Notes: generated by a model not told the origin, from the letters alone. 64,000 nt of DNA from Plazaster borealis (GCA_021014325.1 CM037467.1:6613273-6677272); one strand, 5' to 3'. Positions 1 through 11,513 are shown, counted from the stretch's first letter. Numbers and translations: made by a program.

Positions 1-266
1 TGATGCCAGTTTAGAAACATTACCGTATCTTCTGTTAGAAATGCACGACGTGACTTTACTTCTCATCGTCTCAGAAGTCAAATTCAATCAAACGAATAAT
101 TTTTTTTTTAAATCCGAAATTGCATCGCCCATGTCGTGCAAAATGGACCAGCAAGACTAACACCCTTCATTTGGATGCCAGCAGTTCCACACCATCTAAA
201 TGTATGACAACTAGGCAATCAGTGCCACATTTTGACATAAAACAAATGTTTGTGATATGAGAAAGG

Positions 267-750
267 ATGACTGTTAAAATGAAACACGAAAAGCTGAGAA
301 CAATAGCAAGCACTTCAGTACAGGATATGTTATATACACAAACTGTTGCTTCAAATGACCAACGCCTACGTGGTGATGTAAAACACATTGATATGATCGC
401 AGCAAAAGCAAGATATCACAAGCACTGCTATAACATTCTAAGACTGCATCGAGTCTACAGGGAACATCAGGATCCATACGATAAATCATTCAGTGCCTTA
501 CTGTGTGATGTTACCGAACCACTTCAAACTGGCAAGGTTTTCTTTTCTTCCACTTTAAGACAGATGTATCAAACCCATCTCTCAAGTTTTGCCTCAATGC
601 AGAGTTAGTATAGCTCAATATCGTACATCAAGTCTTAAACAAAGACAACAGAAATACTTTGGCTCAAGTGTGCTCTTTGTACCGCGAGGAGGACAGCTAT
701 CTGACTTGGTTTGCTCTGCTCAACTATCTGTAGCAGAACTTGTGAAAGCT
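267..750 (+). pseudogene. Decayed ORF of a multicopy, probably transposon-associated protein
   Basis: One frame is open from 267 to 608 (113 codons). After a frame change near 590-610 the apparent continuation runs to about 750. Readable blocks are RLRGDVKHIDMIAAKARYHK with HCY just after it, then QDPYDKSFSALLCDV, then in the next frame KQRQQKYFGSSVLFVPRGG followed by SDLVCSAQLSVAELV. The order 'AxARYHxxCY ... LKxRxQKYFG..I/V.F' matches from memory a family of uncharacterised, many-copy proteins in cnidarians, echinoderms and fish, usually regarded as transposon cargo. The family name is unsure and no catalytic domain is visible. The frame break and the lack of a closed downstream frame argue for a relic rather than a working gene. 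Confidence 0.5.
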
Positions 751-766
751 CATTATATAGCCAAAT

Positions 767-1760
767 TTATACTAAAATGGGAAATTAGGATGAAATACAT
801 GACCAAAGATGTAATTTTTATCACTTTGGGGTGAAAATGACAGCCATCTTGGATGCAAAATTTCGCGCACACTTTTTTCGTGCTAGACTCATTCCGGGAA
901 ATTGTTTGATTCAATCGGCCAATTATTTCGGAAGATAGGCCTATGGTAAAATACATTGTTTTCATGATTTTGGCAGGAAAAATGGCAGCCATTTCTTTCT
1001 GTGGCCAGTGACTGAATCAATTATTATTATTTTGTTGGGGGTGAAGTATTTTGTCTATAGAATGCAGGTATAAAACTAATGTTTAGCTTAATTTCTACTA
1101 TATTGGGAAACGAGGATGAAATACATGACCAAAGATGTGATTTTTATCACTTTTTGGTGAAAAAATAGCGGCCATCTTGGATTTTGCCCATAATGCAAAC
1201 TATCCTGGATGCAAAGATTTTGCACACACGTTTGCCTCTTGCCAAACTTAATCTTGGCGAAGTTTTGATTAAATCGGTCAATTATTTTGAAAGATATGGT
1301 AAAATACATTGTTTTAATGATTTTGGCGGGAAAAATTGCGGCCATTTTGGATTCTAGTCAGTGTCGTAAAAATGTGAGTAATTTATTATTTTTTATTGGA
1401 GAGCGGCTCGTTGTATATAGATGGCAGGTATAAAACTCAGCTTTAGCCTAATTTCTACTAGATCGGGAAATTATTATTAATGACATGGCGAAAATTATGA
1501 TTTATATCACTTTTTTGAAAGAAAAATGGCAGCTATCTTGAATTTGACCAAGAATGTGAAATTTCAGGAACCCTAAATTTTGCATACACCTTTTTCTGAC
1601 GACAAACACATTTTGGGCCAAATTTGGATTTAGTCGGCAATTTATTTCAGAAGTTATGGCAAAATACATGATTTTCATAATTTTGGCGGAAAAACTGGCG
1701 GCCATTTTGTATTTTGTCCAAAATATCCACTTTCGCCGGGGAAGTTTTTTATACACCATC
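767..1760. repeat. Three diverged tandem copies of a roughly 340-bp repeat
   Basis: Blocks starting near 770, 1096 and 1455 share the same order of phrases: GGGAAAT...GATGAAATACATGACC, then a TTTTTATCACTTTTTGGTG stretch, then a block like GGCAGCCATCTTGGAT, then a block like GGTAAAATACATTGTTTTCA. The spacings are about 326 and 359 bp, so this is a short diverged tandem array. Short minus-strand frames such as MAAIFPAKIMKTMYF recur in each unit only because the DNA recurs. The phrase 'ggcggccattttgg' also occurs near 13990-14050, so the family may be dispersed. Confidence 0.65.
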
Positions 1761-1984
1761 CTGATTCTTGAACAGTAGTAGTTTCCGAATGCAAAAATTC
1801 CAAATAATTGAGGGGAGCACACCGTGTAGGGTAAACTCATTTTTTGGGACCTGGAGCTTGGACTATGGTGTTAATTTTGCTTTTCTCTTCGGTATCTATA
1901 ATGAGACAACACCCATGGTGTAAATTTTAACACCCCGGTTTTTGCGGTGTATGACCTGAAAACCCAATCCATGGTGTTCTAAAG

Positions 1985-2561
1985 ACGACAAAATGCATCG
2001 CGTCGTCTGTTCCATCACCCGTAGCGTCGTCCGTCCTTGCCGTCGTCCGTCGCGTCGTGCAGTCGTCGTCAGGACCTAAATGCATCATAACTAGGTTTTT
2101 TTTTAAGGACAAGCAAAGAAAAAGTTACTAGGACTGGAACGCTCGAAAGATGTTCGAAAAGCTATACAAATGTTGTCAGTTACAAAGCTTCTCCCTGTGT
2201 CGCGTGAGAAACACGTATAAAAAAAAGAACTGATAAGAAAATGGGCGACGCGACTTGCGAAGGGCGACGCGACAAGCAACGCAAAAGGCGACGGCAAGGC
2301 GAGACGGGAGACGGGCGATGGAACGACAGACGACGGAAGCGGCAAGACGCGGCTGACGACGCGACGGATGACGGAAGCCAAAATCACTATGAAACGGCAC
2401 GACGCGACGGACGGACGACGAAACCCAGAACCACTAAAAAAATCAATTGAAAAACAGGCAACGGGCGACGTCACGACAGGACGCACGACGCGACGGGCGA
2501 TGGAACGACGCGACGCACGACGCGACGGGCGACGGCACATGCGGCGCGACGGCAAGACGCG
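1985..2561. repeat. CGACG-rich simple repeat with inverted arms
   Basis: From 1985 to 2075 the plus strand is a degenerate GTCGTCCGT repeat. From about 2241 to 2561 it carries the opposite strand of the same motif (GGGCGACG, GACGCGACGG), so the two blocks could fold back on each other. They are separated by about 165 bp of ordinary sequence. The long minus-strand arginine/serine-rich frame over 2103-2660 and the plus-strand frames here are by-products of the motif. A related CGACGG repeat lies at 31070-31260. Confidence 0.7.
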
Positions 2562-2953
2562 TCGCATATTTGTCGCCTTCGACCGGGGTCCTAGAGGTTG
2601 AAGGTGAGGAAAGAAACCACTACGCCAACCCGACCAACCCGATAGCTGTGTAATATTCACTTATCTTGTTAGCATTAAATCAACTTCAGGATGTCCATTC
2701 TAGTGTGTATCTTCCAATTAACTGTTAGGCCTACACTGTTCCATCGCTATGAAATGAAGCGTATAAAAGCACACGCTATTTGTGTCGGTGTCAAAGGACT
2801 CAATCCCATTTTCCGATATCATAAAGGACGTTGTACCTTTTATTGTTATCGGTTTGAATGCAAAATAATTTTTAAAAACCCAAGTAAACAACAAGCTAAA
2901 AACTGCAGCTGTTTGCGGAGGAAATACTACAGAAATCAGAAAAACTGACATAC
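2562..2953. other. Non-coding interval downstream of the last visible sulfotransferase exon
   Basis: This is where the next sulfotransferase intron (minus strand) begins. I looked for the expected next exon, with its conserved tryptophan and 'FLxYEDM' region, on the minus strand here and further left to position 1 and did not find it. Nothing else is supported. Confidence 0.5.
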
Positions 2954-3203
2954 CACTTTTATTAAGAAATCTCTCGATGAACTTCTCCCAGCTAGGGTAG
3001 GTCTGCAATGATGTATCAAATTGATGCATGTAGTAGTACGAAACTGCTACGTCTTTTGGGTTGCGAGCGACGTAGACCACTTTTGGAGTCTTCTGAAACA
3101 TTTGTTTCGGCAGTAAGTTTGGTTGAAGATGAGTCTTAATCAATCTTGGTTTATCACCTGGCAGTTTGTTCAGTAAAGTATACGTTGGTGGTATCAGGCC
3201 AAT
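2954..3203 (-). CDS. Cytosolic sulfotransferase, third visible exon (catalytic and PAPS-binding core)
   Basis: The exon is 250 bp, read on the minus strand from 3203 to 2954. The acceptor is ctgattcag|ATTGG and the donor is AAAAGTG|GTATGT. It encodes IGLIPPTYTLLNKLPGD, then PRLIKTHLQPNLLPKQMF, then KVVYVARNPKDVAVSYYYMH, ending FIERFLNKSG. Family knowledge: sulfotransferases move sulfonate from PAPS to hydroxyls or amines in the cytosol. The KTH histidine is the catalytic base, and RNPKDxxVSxY binds the PAPS 3'-phosphate. Phase 0 at entry fits the exon at 8283-8392, and phase 1 at exit leaves a split glycine codon. The C-terminal GxxGxxK region is not in the window, so the gene is partial here. 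Substrate cannot be told. Confidence 0.92.
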
Positions 3204-4064
3204 CTGAATCAGACAACCAAACATTATCCAACCATTATTCATACATCATACACAAACACAATCTTACGGATCGGGTTTGTGAGGCTGCTGAAAAGAAGTA
3301 TAGTTTGCAGGACACTTGAAGCAAATTAACGGAATCGTGGTTCAAAATAGATACAAGGCTTACTCTCTTCTTATTATTGTCTTCCTTTTCGGTACTATTA
3401 CCGTTTAATTAAAGTTCGGAAGTAATAACTCAAAAGGGGAAAATGTTAACCTTTTACAAAGTTAAAATGAACACAATGGTCTTTGAAGGCTATACCTTGT
3501 ATCATTGTTTATACTAATTTTCGATAAAGGCATCAGTATCTCCATGATGAAAGAAAATTACAAAAACATTTCATTATTATAGTTGGCGTTAACAAGTCGA
3601 CTGTGAAGGGAGGAGTGGCTCTAGGTACTCTGGAAATATTTAGCTTTGACATTTTTCCAATAGATGGAGTCCCCAAGAAATAGGCCTGTAACAAATTATT
3701 ATGAGACCCTAACCTCACGCTGAAAGAAGGTAAAAATGTATTTTCCTCGAAACACTCCACGCCCAAAATCTAAAAAAACCGAGAGGTCAATCAAACCCCG
3801 CGACGAAGGACTCATGACGTCATCGGCGGCTAGTTAGTTTGGACCCGCCTATAGTTATGAATGTACTGAGCTAACGCAAATACACCGCCAAACTTCACCA
3901 TTTGCAATCAATACGGCCGTAACACTGACTTGTTAAAGGACGATCCAACAGGCAAATAATCAGCAAGCCAATTTACAACGGATTTATGACTTGGAGATGT
4001 TCGTTCTTTGAGAGGCGAGGCGATTCCGCAGCTCGGCTTGATTTTTAGTACATCGCTCTACATG
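3204..4064. other. Sulfotransferase intron sequence, no further feature seen
   Basis: This is the 3' part (in gene direction) of the roughly 5.1-kb intron between the exons at 8283-8392 and 2954-3203. The small frames here have no recognisable content. The rest of the intron is filled mainly by the TTAA-flanked element (4065-5308) and the LINE (about 6290-8160). Confidence 0.6.
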
Positions 4065-5308
4065 TTAAAGGGACATACCATCCTCAAATTTTACAAAATT
4101 ACTTAGTTCACGACTTCAAAGGTATAAAAGTACACCTTTGTGAACATTTTCGAAAAAAACCGAAACTCACAAGTCCTGTAATTAACGAGAAATCATCGAA
4201 ATAAACAAAAGAGGTCAAAGGTCACCGTATACGCATATCCAGCCGTTCTCCATCTCTCCAGGTTTCCATCACCAACAACTTTTACCAAGCGTTCTTCCTC
4301 AGCTCGCCTACGACGTATGGCTCGTTGCTGGTCCAGTCTCTCTGCCAGCTTTCGCCGTTTCTCTGCTGAAGATTTCAGCGGACGGCCCCAAGTAGTGGGA
4401 GGTTCTGACATTGTTTGCACTGCCTGACCGCTGACATAAAATTGGGAGATCTGTTTGTTTGTATCACGACGACGAGAGGTCACGAAGAAACAAGTGATCA
4501 CTGACTCTGAACTATGCGAACGATGTCATCACGGATGGTTGTTGACATTGGCGGCGTATCGCGCTGTTTTATGGGCCGGGTATGTGGCTCAATCGCGATC
4601 GGCTGCAGGCAGGCCATTCCATCGTTCTTTCGTGAAAGCCCGTTACACCATGGAGGAAGGAAGGATCCATGGTTTTTTATACCAATACATCATGTCCGGC
4701 TTTCATGTTGTGCAATGAAAAATTTCAATTCCCAGATTCCAATAAAAAAAAGTAACATTAAGTGTAATATTAGTGATCTAGCTGCTCAAGTTCCGGATCA
4801 TATCACTTGATGAGTTGTTTGTTAAAACACACCGAGATTATGGATGTCGTAATGGGCTGTTGAGCCCCGGGCCGGCCACGGCCGGATACATGAGTCACGA
4901 GCCGGCCACGGTCCCTTTCCCGGACTCTCGTAAAATCAGTTTTGAAATGCAATTCCTATCATTATTAATAAGTTTGATCCGTAATTTCAATATATGTATA
5001 CTTTTGTTGTTTATTCACAGACAATTGCCAAGAATCAGAATGTAATTTGGTTCAGTAATAACAAAATTATACGGATGGAAATAAAACTAGCTGAATGGTC
5101 ACGTGACTTTTCGGTTTCAATTTTTTGAAGCAGAAAAGTCACGTGACCTACGTTTTCCTTGAAATAACTCAAAAATCGGCACAATTTATGGGTTCTTGTT
5201 GTGGAGGTTTATATTCTACTTTTGGAAGACCTTTCTTGTCATGCCTTTGTCTATGTTACCGTCCAAAATCGCCCAAAATCGCCCAACGAGGATGGTATGT
5301 CCCTTTAA
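4065..5308. mobile_element. TTAA-flanked DNA transposon with AGGGACATACC terminal inverted repeats (Kolobok-like)
   Basis: The left end is TTAA followed by AGGGACATACCATCCTC at 4069. The right end is the reverse complement, GAGGATGGTATGTCCCT ending at 5304, followed by TTAA at 5305-5308. TTAA duplication with an AGGGAC-type terminus is what I know for the Kolobok superfamily; piggyBac also uses TTAA but usually starts CCC. The element is about 1.24 kb and lies in the sulfotransferase intron. It is too short for a full transposase, and the only coding-like content is the minus-strand fragment at 4193-4411. Confidence 0.8.
4193..4411 (-). pseudogene. N-terminal fragment of a basic 'ERWR'-motif ORF inside the TTAA element
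   Basis: The minus-strand frame is open from 4501. The sensible start is the internal ATG at 4411 (MSEPPTTWGRPL...). It continues KSSAEKRRKLAERLDQQRA, a run of arginines, and ends GDGNLERWR before unrelated residues. A basic helix followed by (F/L)ERWR is the N-terminal signature of many uncharacterised invertebrate proteins, typically reading '..RSKTRINIG.AF.RWREL'. Here the region is cut off just after ERWR, either by an intron or by deletion. I read it as the first coding exon of the parent transposon, kept in this internally deleted copy. The link between motif and element is inferred. Confidence 0.45.
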
Positions 5309-6289
5309 GCATTCAACCCTAACATAATACACACACGGCCGACAAGTGCCGAGAAACAACGCAGACCGCATTATCACGGGAGGCCCCTACACAACGCACA
5401 ATCTTTGCAAAAAACAAGCAGTCGCGCGTTTATAGACTTAACGTTTCTGCGCGTGCTCAGGAAAACTGTTTGCAATAGTTGTCGCTGGTGCACACGTTCA
5501 AACCGTATACAACACTGGTCCGCACGCTCATGGTCTGCGGAGCTTAGTTCCTTGGAATTTTTAGTTTGTTTTTATAAAAAAACTACCCAACTATAGGCTT
5601 CATTTTACAATGACACTTAGGATACTCTGGATGGACAGAAAGAGTGATTTACTGTATGATGTAAATTTGGTTTCTCCTTGATTTTGTTTTGTTTTCCAAG
5701 CAAAGGGGCATTTATCTGTGTGTTTATAATGCTTACCGTGAGTTTTAAGCTGCCAGTGACGTCAAGGGGTCAATGCATATCATTATCATAGATTAACAGT
5801 TTTTGACTTTCGGCTGAAAAAGCCGCGCGGAGAGGTGCATTTTTGACTTGAATTCTTTATTACTTAATGCAAATTTTAAGTGTAAAATTGTTATTAACTG
5901 ATCTACGATTCCTATTCGGCCATAAAAAGGTAATAACTAAAATAATGAGAGTATCCTAGAGCCGCTCTTTAAGAATGAGCTACATGAAGTTGATAGACTT
6001 GTCAATGAAATGACCAACGTGGCAATGACTTTTGCCTATTTTTAGTTTTAGTTTTGTGGTAGTTTTTTCCTCACCACAAGCTGATGAAAGTTCAATTTGG
6101 GGGGCTGGGGCGGTCAAGTGGCTAAAGGTTGAAGGAACCTCAAATGTTTCAGTTAAATCATTTGAATGTAACCTAACAAAAGAATATTTTTATAAAAAAT
6201 ATGAAACGTCTTCTCAATAACGAGAAATAACCGAAAGGTAAATTATACGTCAGAGAAATAACAGAAAAGGTAAATTATACGTCAAAGGT
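5309..6289. other. Intron sequence without recognisable features
   Basis: Short AT-rich, non-coding stretch between the TTAA element and the LINE. Small open frames here have no domain content or repeat partners that I could see. Confidence 0.5.
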
Positions 6290-6873
6290 CGTCAGCAGTG
6301 CAATCTCAGATTGGCTTCTCTATACCCAAGGATACAGCACCGATGGACAGCTCTCCATCACTGTAGCATACGCACCAATCAAGATTAGTTCTATGGCCAG
6401 CTTGCATCTATCAGGAGGTGTGCCCTCACGACGAACTAATCATCCTTGGTGACCTAAAGGTTTCAACAAGTTGCTCAATGAGTGTTTTGAATCCATACTC
6501 GGGCCTTTTGGATCCGGCTCCTTACAACTCAATCAGGCTGCTTTCTTTCTTTGCTTCACAGAATATATCCGTAACAGTTGGTTCCGTCGCCGGGATATTC
6601 ACGGGATGACTTGGATCTCAAAGGATGGCCGCACGCAGAAATAGACCACTTCCTCGTCAAGAACCGTAATATATAGTAAAGTCATAGGCTACAGAGTCGG
6701 GAGCCGAAACACCAGTAAACACAGGCCATTTTTTTTCTGATTGTAAGAATTGCAGTCACCCCCGTTTCCATTCCAGAAAGCCCTCTGTGCCAAAGGTACG
6801 ATGTATAAACGGGTAACCCAAGATACAGAGCTTGCACTGAGGTACTCAGTTGCAGTCCAAAACAAATTTCAGG

Positions 6874-7093
6874 TCTTAGATAGACTTGTGGACAAGTCGT
6901 TAAATGTTTGTCGCGATGATCCGAATCTCTCCGTGATTCTCGCGACACGGGCGATGCGACTATGGTCTCATTAAGTGAGAGCAGTAGTCTTGCAGGGCCA
7001 GTAGTCTCGCGAGAACATCGCCCGTATCGTGAGAATCGCGGAGAGAGTCGGAACGCTAAAATTTAACGACTTGTCCACAAGTCTAGATCTTAG
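6874..7093. mobile_element. 208-bp foldback MITE with TCTTAG duplication, inside the LINE
   Basis: TCTTAG occurs at 6874-6879 and again at 7088-7093. Between them the sequence is a hairpin with arms of about 70 bp: AGACTTGTGGACAAGTCGTT from about 6882, and its reverse complement AACGACTTGTCCACAAGTCT ending near 7084. The surrounding LINE frame reads QVL before and LGDLPEDTELA after, so the insertion site is clear from coding logic as well. Confidence 0.85.
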
Positions 7094-7607
7094 GAGACCT
7101 CCCAGAAGATACTGAGCTGGCATTGTCCATTATCAGCCACCATGCAGAAACACTCTAAGTCCTCAAAGCAAAATCTGCAGCATAATGATAACAACCACAC
7201 TGAATACACATGTCTGCATGGAGTTTTCAGGGCGAAACAGGACAGGGAAACGAACTTCAAAAGCCTCTCCCTTATGATCGGTCTTGACCAAAGATTATAG
7301 AGCCAAAATGGCTATAAGCTGCTTATTTTTTTTCTCAAGAACTCCGCCCTAAACTAAACCACAGCTGCAGTGCGAGTACAAGTGTAAACAAACCCGACGG
7401 TTCACCCTACTTACCGAGCAAGAGATTCTAGCCAGATGTAAAGAGCACTACGAGGCTGCCTTCAACCATAGAAGCCCCACACTGCCCTGAGATATATCAA
7501 CTTGCTAACATACCCCCTTGACCCCGATGTTTCCCCAGATGCACCCACTTTGGAAGATGTCAAGACAGCCCTCAACAGGCTAAGGAATGGTAAAGCGGCT
7601 GGACCTG

Positions 7608-7733
7608 GGGCTCATTTCACAAATTGTTAAGATTTATCTTAACTGCGAATCAATCTTAATTGCTAAGCAAATTGTGATGTCACAATACAAATCACCATGG
7701 TGATATTGACAACTCATCTTAAGATGAATCGGC
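7608..7733. mobile_element. Short MITE of the 'GGGC..ATTTCACAAA' type inside the LINE RT domain
   Basis: It begins GGGGCTCATTTCACAAATTG and ends CATCTTAAGATGAATCGGC. It splits the RT motif: GKAAGPG lies before it and PDHIPPELL after it, where the canonical text is GKAAGPDxIPPELL. A relative is at 17328-17473, sharing the central 'atcaccatrgtgat' and 'gtgacatcac'-like words. Flanking bases GGACCTG and CTCCTG look like a decayed duplication. Confidence 0.7.
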
Positions 7734-8282
7734 TCCTGACCACATTCCCCCAGAGCTTCTGAAATGAGCCATCAACTCTATCAGCTCATCAGTCTTCCAT
7801 AAGCTCTTCACTCGTGTGTGGCTTTATGGCAGAGTCCCAGCAGATTGGAAAGAAGGCATCAGCATCTCCTCGTATAAAGGGAAAGGCCCCACACCGAATG
7901 TAGCAGCTACAGACCTATCACTCTTCTTTTCGTCCCCGGGGAAGTCATAGCTCAGGTATTACTTGCAATTCTAGATCCTCTACTCACAAACCACAAACGA
8001 CCGGTGCAGTCCTAATTCACCGCTGGGCGCTCCACAGTTGATGCTATTCTTGCCCGATCACTTACTTTTCGGACTGCATCGTGAATTCAACCAATCTCGA
8101 AGGCAGCATTCAACTCGGTCGACAGGAATGCCCTCAGGAAAGCTCTGAACATATGCTAAACCTCATTTTCGACAATAACCAACGAAGTCAGTTAACCTAT
8201 TAACGTTAAGTCCGTTAACCTATATATGTTTTGGCACCAACAGACAAATTGTAATTGTTTTTACCTGTGAGTGATGACTAAC

Positions 8283-8392
8283 CCAAATATTTTCCAGAAA
8301 CGGGAATCGAAAAAATACGTGTAGATTTTTGTGTTCTTCTGCATCGCATCCGTTGATAATCAGACTGATCATTTGTTGCATCCACGTCGTAC
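8283..8392 (-). CDS. Cytosolic sulfotransferase, second visible exon (PAPS loop)
   Basis: The exon is 110 bp, read from 8392 to 8283. The acceptor is cttttcag|GTACGACG and the donor is ATTTGG|GTTAGT. The first two bases complete a glycine split from the previous exon, giving YPKSG|TTWMQQMISLI. The rest reads IINGCDAEEHKNL and then VFFRFPFLENIW. YPKSGTTW is the 5'-phosphosulfate-binding loop of sulfotransferases, and FPFLE is a common family landmark in the same spacing. The exon is too short to have been obvious as an ATG-initiated frame: the open frame at 8278-8463 over the same bases is in the wrong register. It exits in phase 0, matching the exon at 2954-3203. Confidence 0.92.
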
Positions 8393-8469
8393 CTGAAAAG
8401 ACAATTATATTTAGGTGAATCGTCAGTTGTTTCGCCTTTACAAGAATGAGTATAAACCGTCATTTTATT

Positions 8470-10320
8470 ATTTTACATACCGTAATATTTTATCACAAAT
8501 AGCCTCGTTTAATAGCCATTCTTTTGTGTGATTTTTTTTCTTGTGCATTACAACCTGGGGAAAAACGTTATTCTTTGCAGCGTCGCCAGGCATTTTCAAT
8601 TTTTTTTTCGAAATTCACATTGGCACATAAGGCCCCCTTCGTATTATCCAAAGCAATTTTTTTTAAGAAACTTGCCACAAAATGTTCATTTCACCAAGTT
8701 GTACTAGTTGGTCAAAATTCTTATTTCCATCTAAAATTTGAGTATTTTTGTCCAAATGCTATAAAACTTGTTTATCTGAACATAATCAATAACATGAAAT
8801 TGTATTTTGTTTATAACCGCCACCTTTTGGGCTGCAGGTTACAAAGATAAGGCCTGATTGACAATTCTTTAGTATTTCTCGGCCCTTGAAAATAGCAATA
8901 TAAATATACATTGATAACAACCGGATATTGCGGCCATTTTCAATTCCCAGAATGCATTTATAACACTACCATTTGGGGAAAAGACAAAAACAAGTGGAAA
9001 TTTTGTTGAAAAAAAAAATGAAAAAAAGAAGAAGAGAAATTTATTATTCTTCGCAGTGTTGCTAAGCATTTTTCAATTGTTTTTAAACTAATGCAAGACT
9101 AACCCAAAGTTTAGTGGTATGAAAATGAAATTAAAATTTTGTAAGTACCATTTATTGTAAAAAATTTCAATTTTATATCAAATTAGATCACCAGTAATCG
9201 TCACAGTTACAATAAATCACAGGGGTAATATCAAAACTGGGATTTAACCTTTTTTTCGGGGGGGGAGCAACAATTACCTTTCAATATTTTACCCATCAAT
9301 TTTAAACCTAGCATTTTTGTTTACATTCCAAGGGTTTAGTTGTTTCAGTATCAGTTTTGGCAAGGTTTTATTATGACAACCATTTCAGTTGATCTTGGTA
9401 ACCACGTTTTTAGGTGTAATTTTAGTGTTTTTGGTTTTTTTTGGAAAGTTTTGTGAGAATCAATGTTTGCAACCCCCGCAATATTTTACTGTAATTTATT
9501 AAACCTGCAGCTGATCACCAGGAGACTTATTAACTTTTACCCTATAAGGTAAAACTTTAGTTTCAAACAGTTTACTTGGTAACAGTGGCTGTAAAGTGTT
9601 TTGATTAAATTTGGTTTTGTTTGTGTGTTTTTTGTGTGTTTTTTTTCTTTCTTTTTATATGTACATATATTTGGGGGTTGTTCTTTTGGGCTTTTTTTCC
9701 TAGAAAAATGTGATGGACGTATGCCATAATCTGCTAATGTCAAATGTCAAATTCATTTCAGCGGGGATAGGCCTACTCTTTTCAAAACCTTTTTCGTTTT
9801 AATTTGTATTTATTTTTTATTTTTTTATTCATTGCAAACCTAATATATAAAGTTCATTGTATTAAAAATAAACCTAACCATTGCAGGTAACATTTATCGA
9901 AAAATAAAGTGAACTGCATGAGATCATCTTATTTTGAAATCGGAGCACTACCATGGGTAGCTTTTAAAAAAATCAATTCCATACTTTGTACAATTCTGAA
10001 AACACCTCCATTTGAAATTACTGGTATAACCAACCCACATACCTGGTGTACATTCAATGCAGTCTCCAAGGACCCACCCATTTTTCACTATTCCAAAATC
10101 TCACTATTCCAAAATCTAAAAAGTGGCGAAACCACCCTGAAATGGTAATTCGGCTGTTGCCATGGCAACAAAGTAATTGAATTTGTTTTCTCCATATTTG
10201 TTACTTTGGGTCAAAGGTCCATTAAACATTAGTATGAAGAAAATCTATTTTTGACCGTGGTCACCCTTATGTTTGATATTCACAGTCCCTTACTCTTATG
10301 TGTGTGCTAAGTTTTGAAAC
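8470..10320 (+). repeat. Long dispersed repeat, copy A
   Basis: Phrases from this stretch recur elsewhere in the window. The part near 8770-8880 (ATAATCAATAACA.., AACCGCCA.CTTTTG, TTACAAAGATAAGGC, TATTTCTCGGCC) recurs at 13030-13225. The part near 9906-10300 (GGCTGTTGCCATGGCAAC, CTATTTTTGACCGTGG, CACAGTCCCTT) recurs at 14630-15085. Part of 8555-8700 is the reverse complement of 14440-14590. It therefore belongs to a family longer than 1 kb that is itself composite or rearranged. No coding content was recognised, and short ORFs here are unsupported. Confidence 0.65.
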
Positions 10321-11308
10321 CCTTGTCACGGCAGGGCGCTGTCCCTCCGATGGCCTACCGGTCTGCAGCCAGTAGACCGAAAACACATTTTAGTTAATTA
10401 CTCATTAAGTTTTTAGCAAGAATAGTAGAAACCCTTTAAGTTTTATCCTCAGACAGGCCCGATGGACATAGTCTATGACCCTATAGGCAGTGTGACTCAT
10501 GGGCTCGGGGTCTCCAGTTAGAAAACACTTTCTACATAGACTTATGCACAAAAAATACTGCGGTTTTACAGTGAAAACACATACTAAATAACACAAACAA
10601 ATTTAAAATTTTAATTTTTGTTAATGTTTTTTTTCCAAACTGTCTCTACAACATCTGGAAAGGTTATTAGCTTTGAAAAAAGTATGAAATTAACATTACA
10701 AAGGAGTTATACACGTTTCCCGACGGTCTACTGGCTGCAGTACTGAATGGCATTCGTGTAAATCTGACATGGGTGGGGCATCGCAGAGATGATGACGTCA
10801 TTAATCTTCTAATTGGAAGGTTTAGTGGTCCAACGTTATTTCAAACACAGAGACAATGTCCATATTGTCTGTAGACCTCAAAACGAGGCCTGGGAATATA
10901 ATTTCACTTCAACTTCCGGTTTTGGCCAAAAGACAAGGTCAAGTTAGGGTCTTGTCAGTGCAACTTACAAGAAGTATGTTAGGCCCTTTAATAAGACGTA
11001 TAGATTGTCAAAATAGCTTATAGTGGAAATAGTATTTTTCAAAATGTTAGACTTTGAATTAATGTAAATTAACACCTATTGACGTCATGATGAAGTGACT
11101 ACAGCGCTGTCATCTACTATAGCAGATCTAATAATGTGTAAAGTATAAAGGTTATGGAAGTTTGGAAAGTGTCTTTGTTAGCAAACAACAATGCCCACAT
11201 TGTGGTTTTACGTAGACGGCTTTATTGAAGACTAACCAAGTCTAATTCCAAACTAGGCACCTAAAATAAACAATTAAAATATTTAAACAAAACCAGAGCA
11301 AAAACATG

Positions 11309-11513
11309 AGGTGTTCGGCTGAAGCCCGAACATCTATAATTTTTTTTTTTATAACAACAATAACAATAATAACAATTAACGAAGAGGTATTCGGCTATAA
11401 CAAAAACAGAACAATAACAAAAATGGGGTTCGTGGTGCTGCACGAACACCTAAACAATAAACTTTAAAAAACCAGACCAACAACGAGGTGTTCGCTCAGT
11501 TGCACGAACACCT
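11309..11513. repeat. Array of small AGGTGTTCG hairpins next to a splice donor
   Basis: Three hairpins of 26-30 nt share arms close to AGGTGTTCG and CGAACACCT. They lie at about 11309-11335 (loop ends GCTGAAGC), 11425-11451 and 11486-11513. A fourth, half-degraded one begins near 11383. A/C-rich spacers such as AACAATAAC separate them. The last hairpin ends 14 bp from the donor of the sulfotransferase exon (GT at 11527-11528, minus strand), so it would form at the very start of the intron in the pre-mRNA. Function unknown; it may be a structured repeat family. Confidence 0.7.

Larger units (their letters stand above)
6290..8160 (+). mobile_element. Dead non-LTR retrotransposon: endonuclease and partial RT, plus strand
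   Basis: Endonuclease pieces are readable in changing frames. Near 6350: LTVAYAPIK. From 6421: PHDELIILGDL (the GDxN step is altered to GDLKV). Near 6480-6660: GPFGSG, FRRRDI, MTWISKDGRT and EIDHFLVKN, the last being the end of an APE-type endonuclease with its DH pair. The RT begins around 7410 (LTEQEILARCKEHYE) and continues with DAPTLEDVKTALNRLRNGKA, then KLFTRVWLYGRVPADWKEG, RPITLL and GRSTVDAILA, stopping near 8150 before the catalytic box. Several frameshifts and two MITE insertions (6880-7087 and 7608-7733) make it non-functional. The clade is uncertain, Jockey/RTE-like by feel. It sits in the sulfotransferase intron in the opposite orientation. Confidence 0.8.

Noticed and set aside
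2103..2660. 185-codon Arg/Ser/Pro-rich minus-strand frame
   Set aside because: It is the translation of the CGACG-type simple repeat; no domain, and equally open frames exist on the other strand.
8278..8463. 61-codon minus-strand frame MTVYTHSCKG...
   Set aside because: It overlaps the real sulfotransferase exon 8283-8392 in the wrong register; the conserved PAPS-loop residues appear only in the spliced frame.
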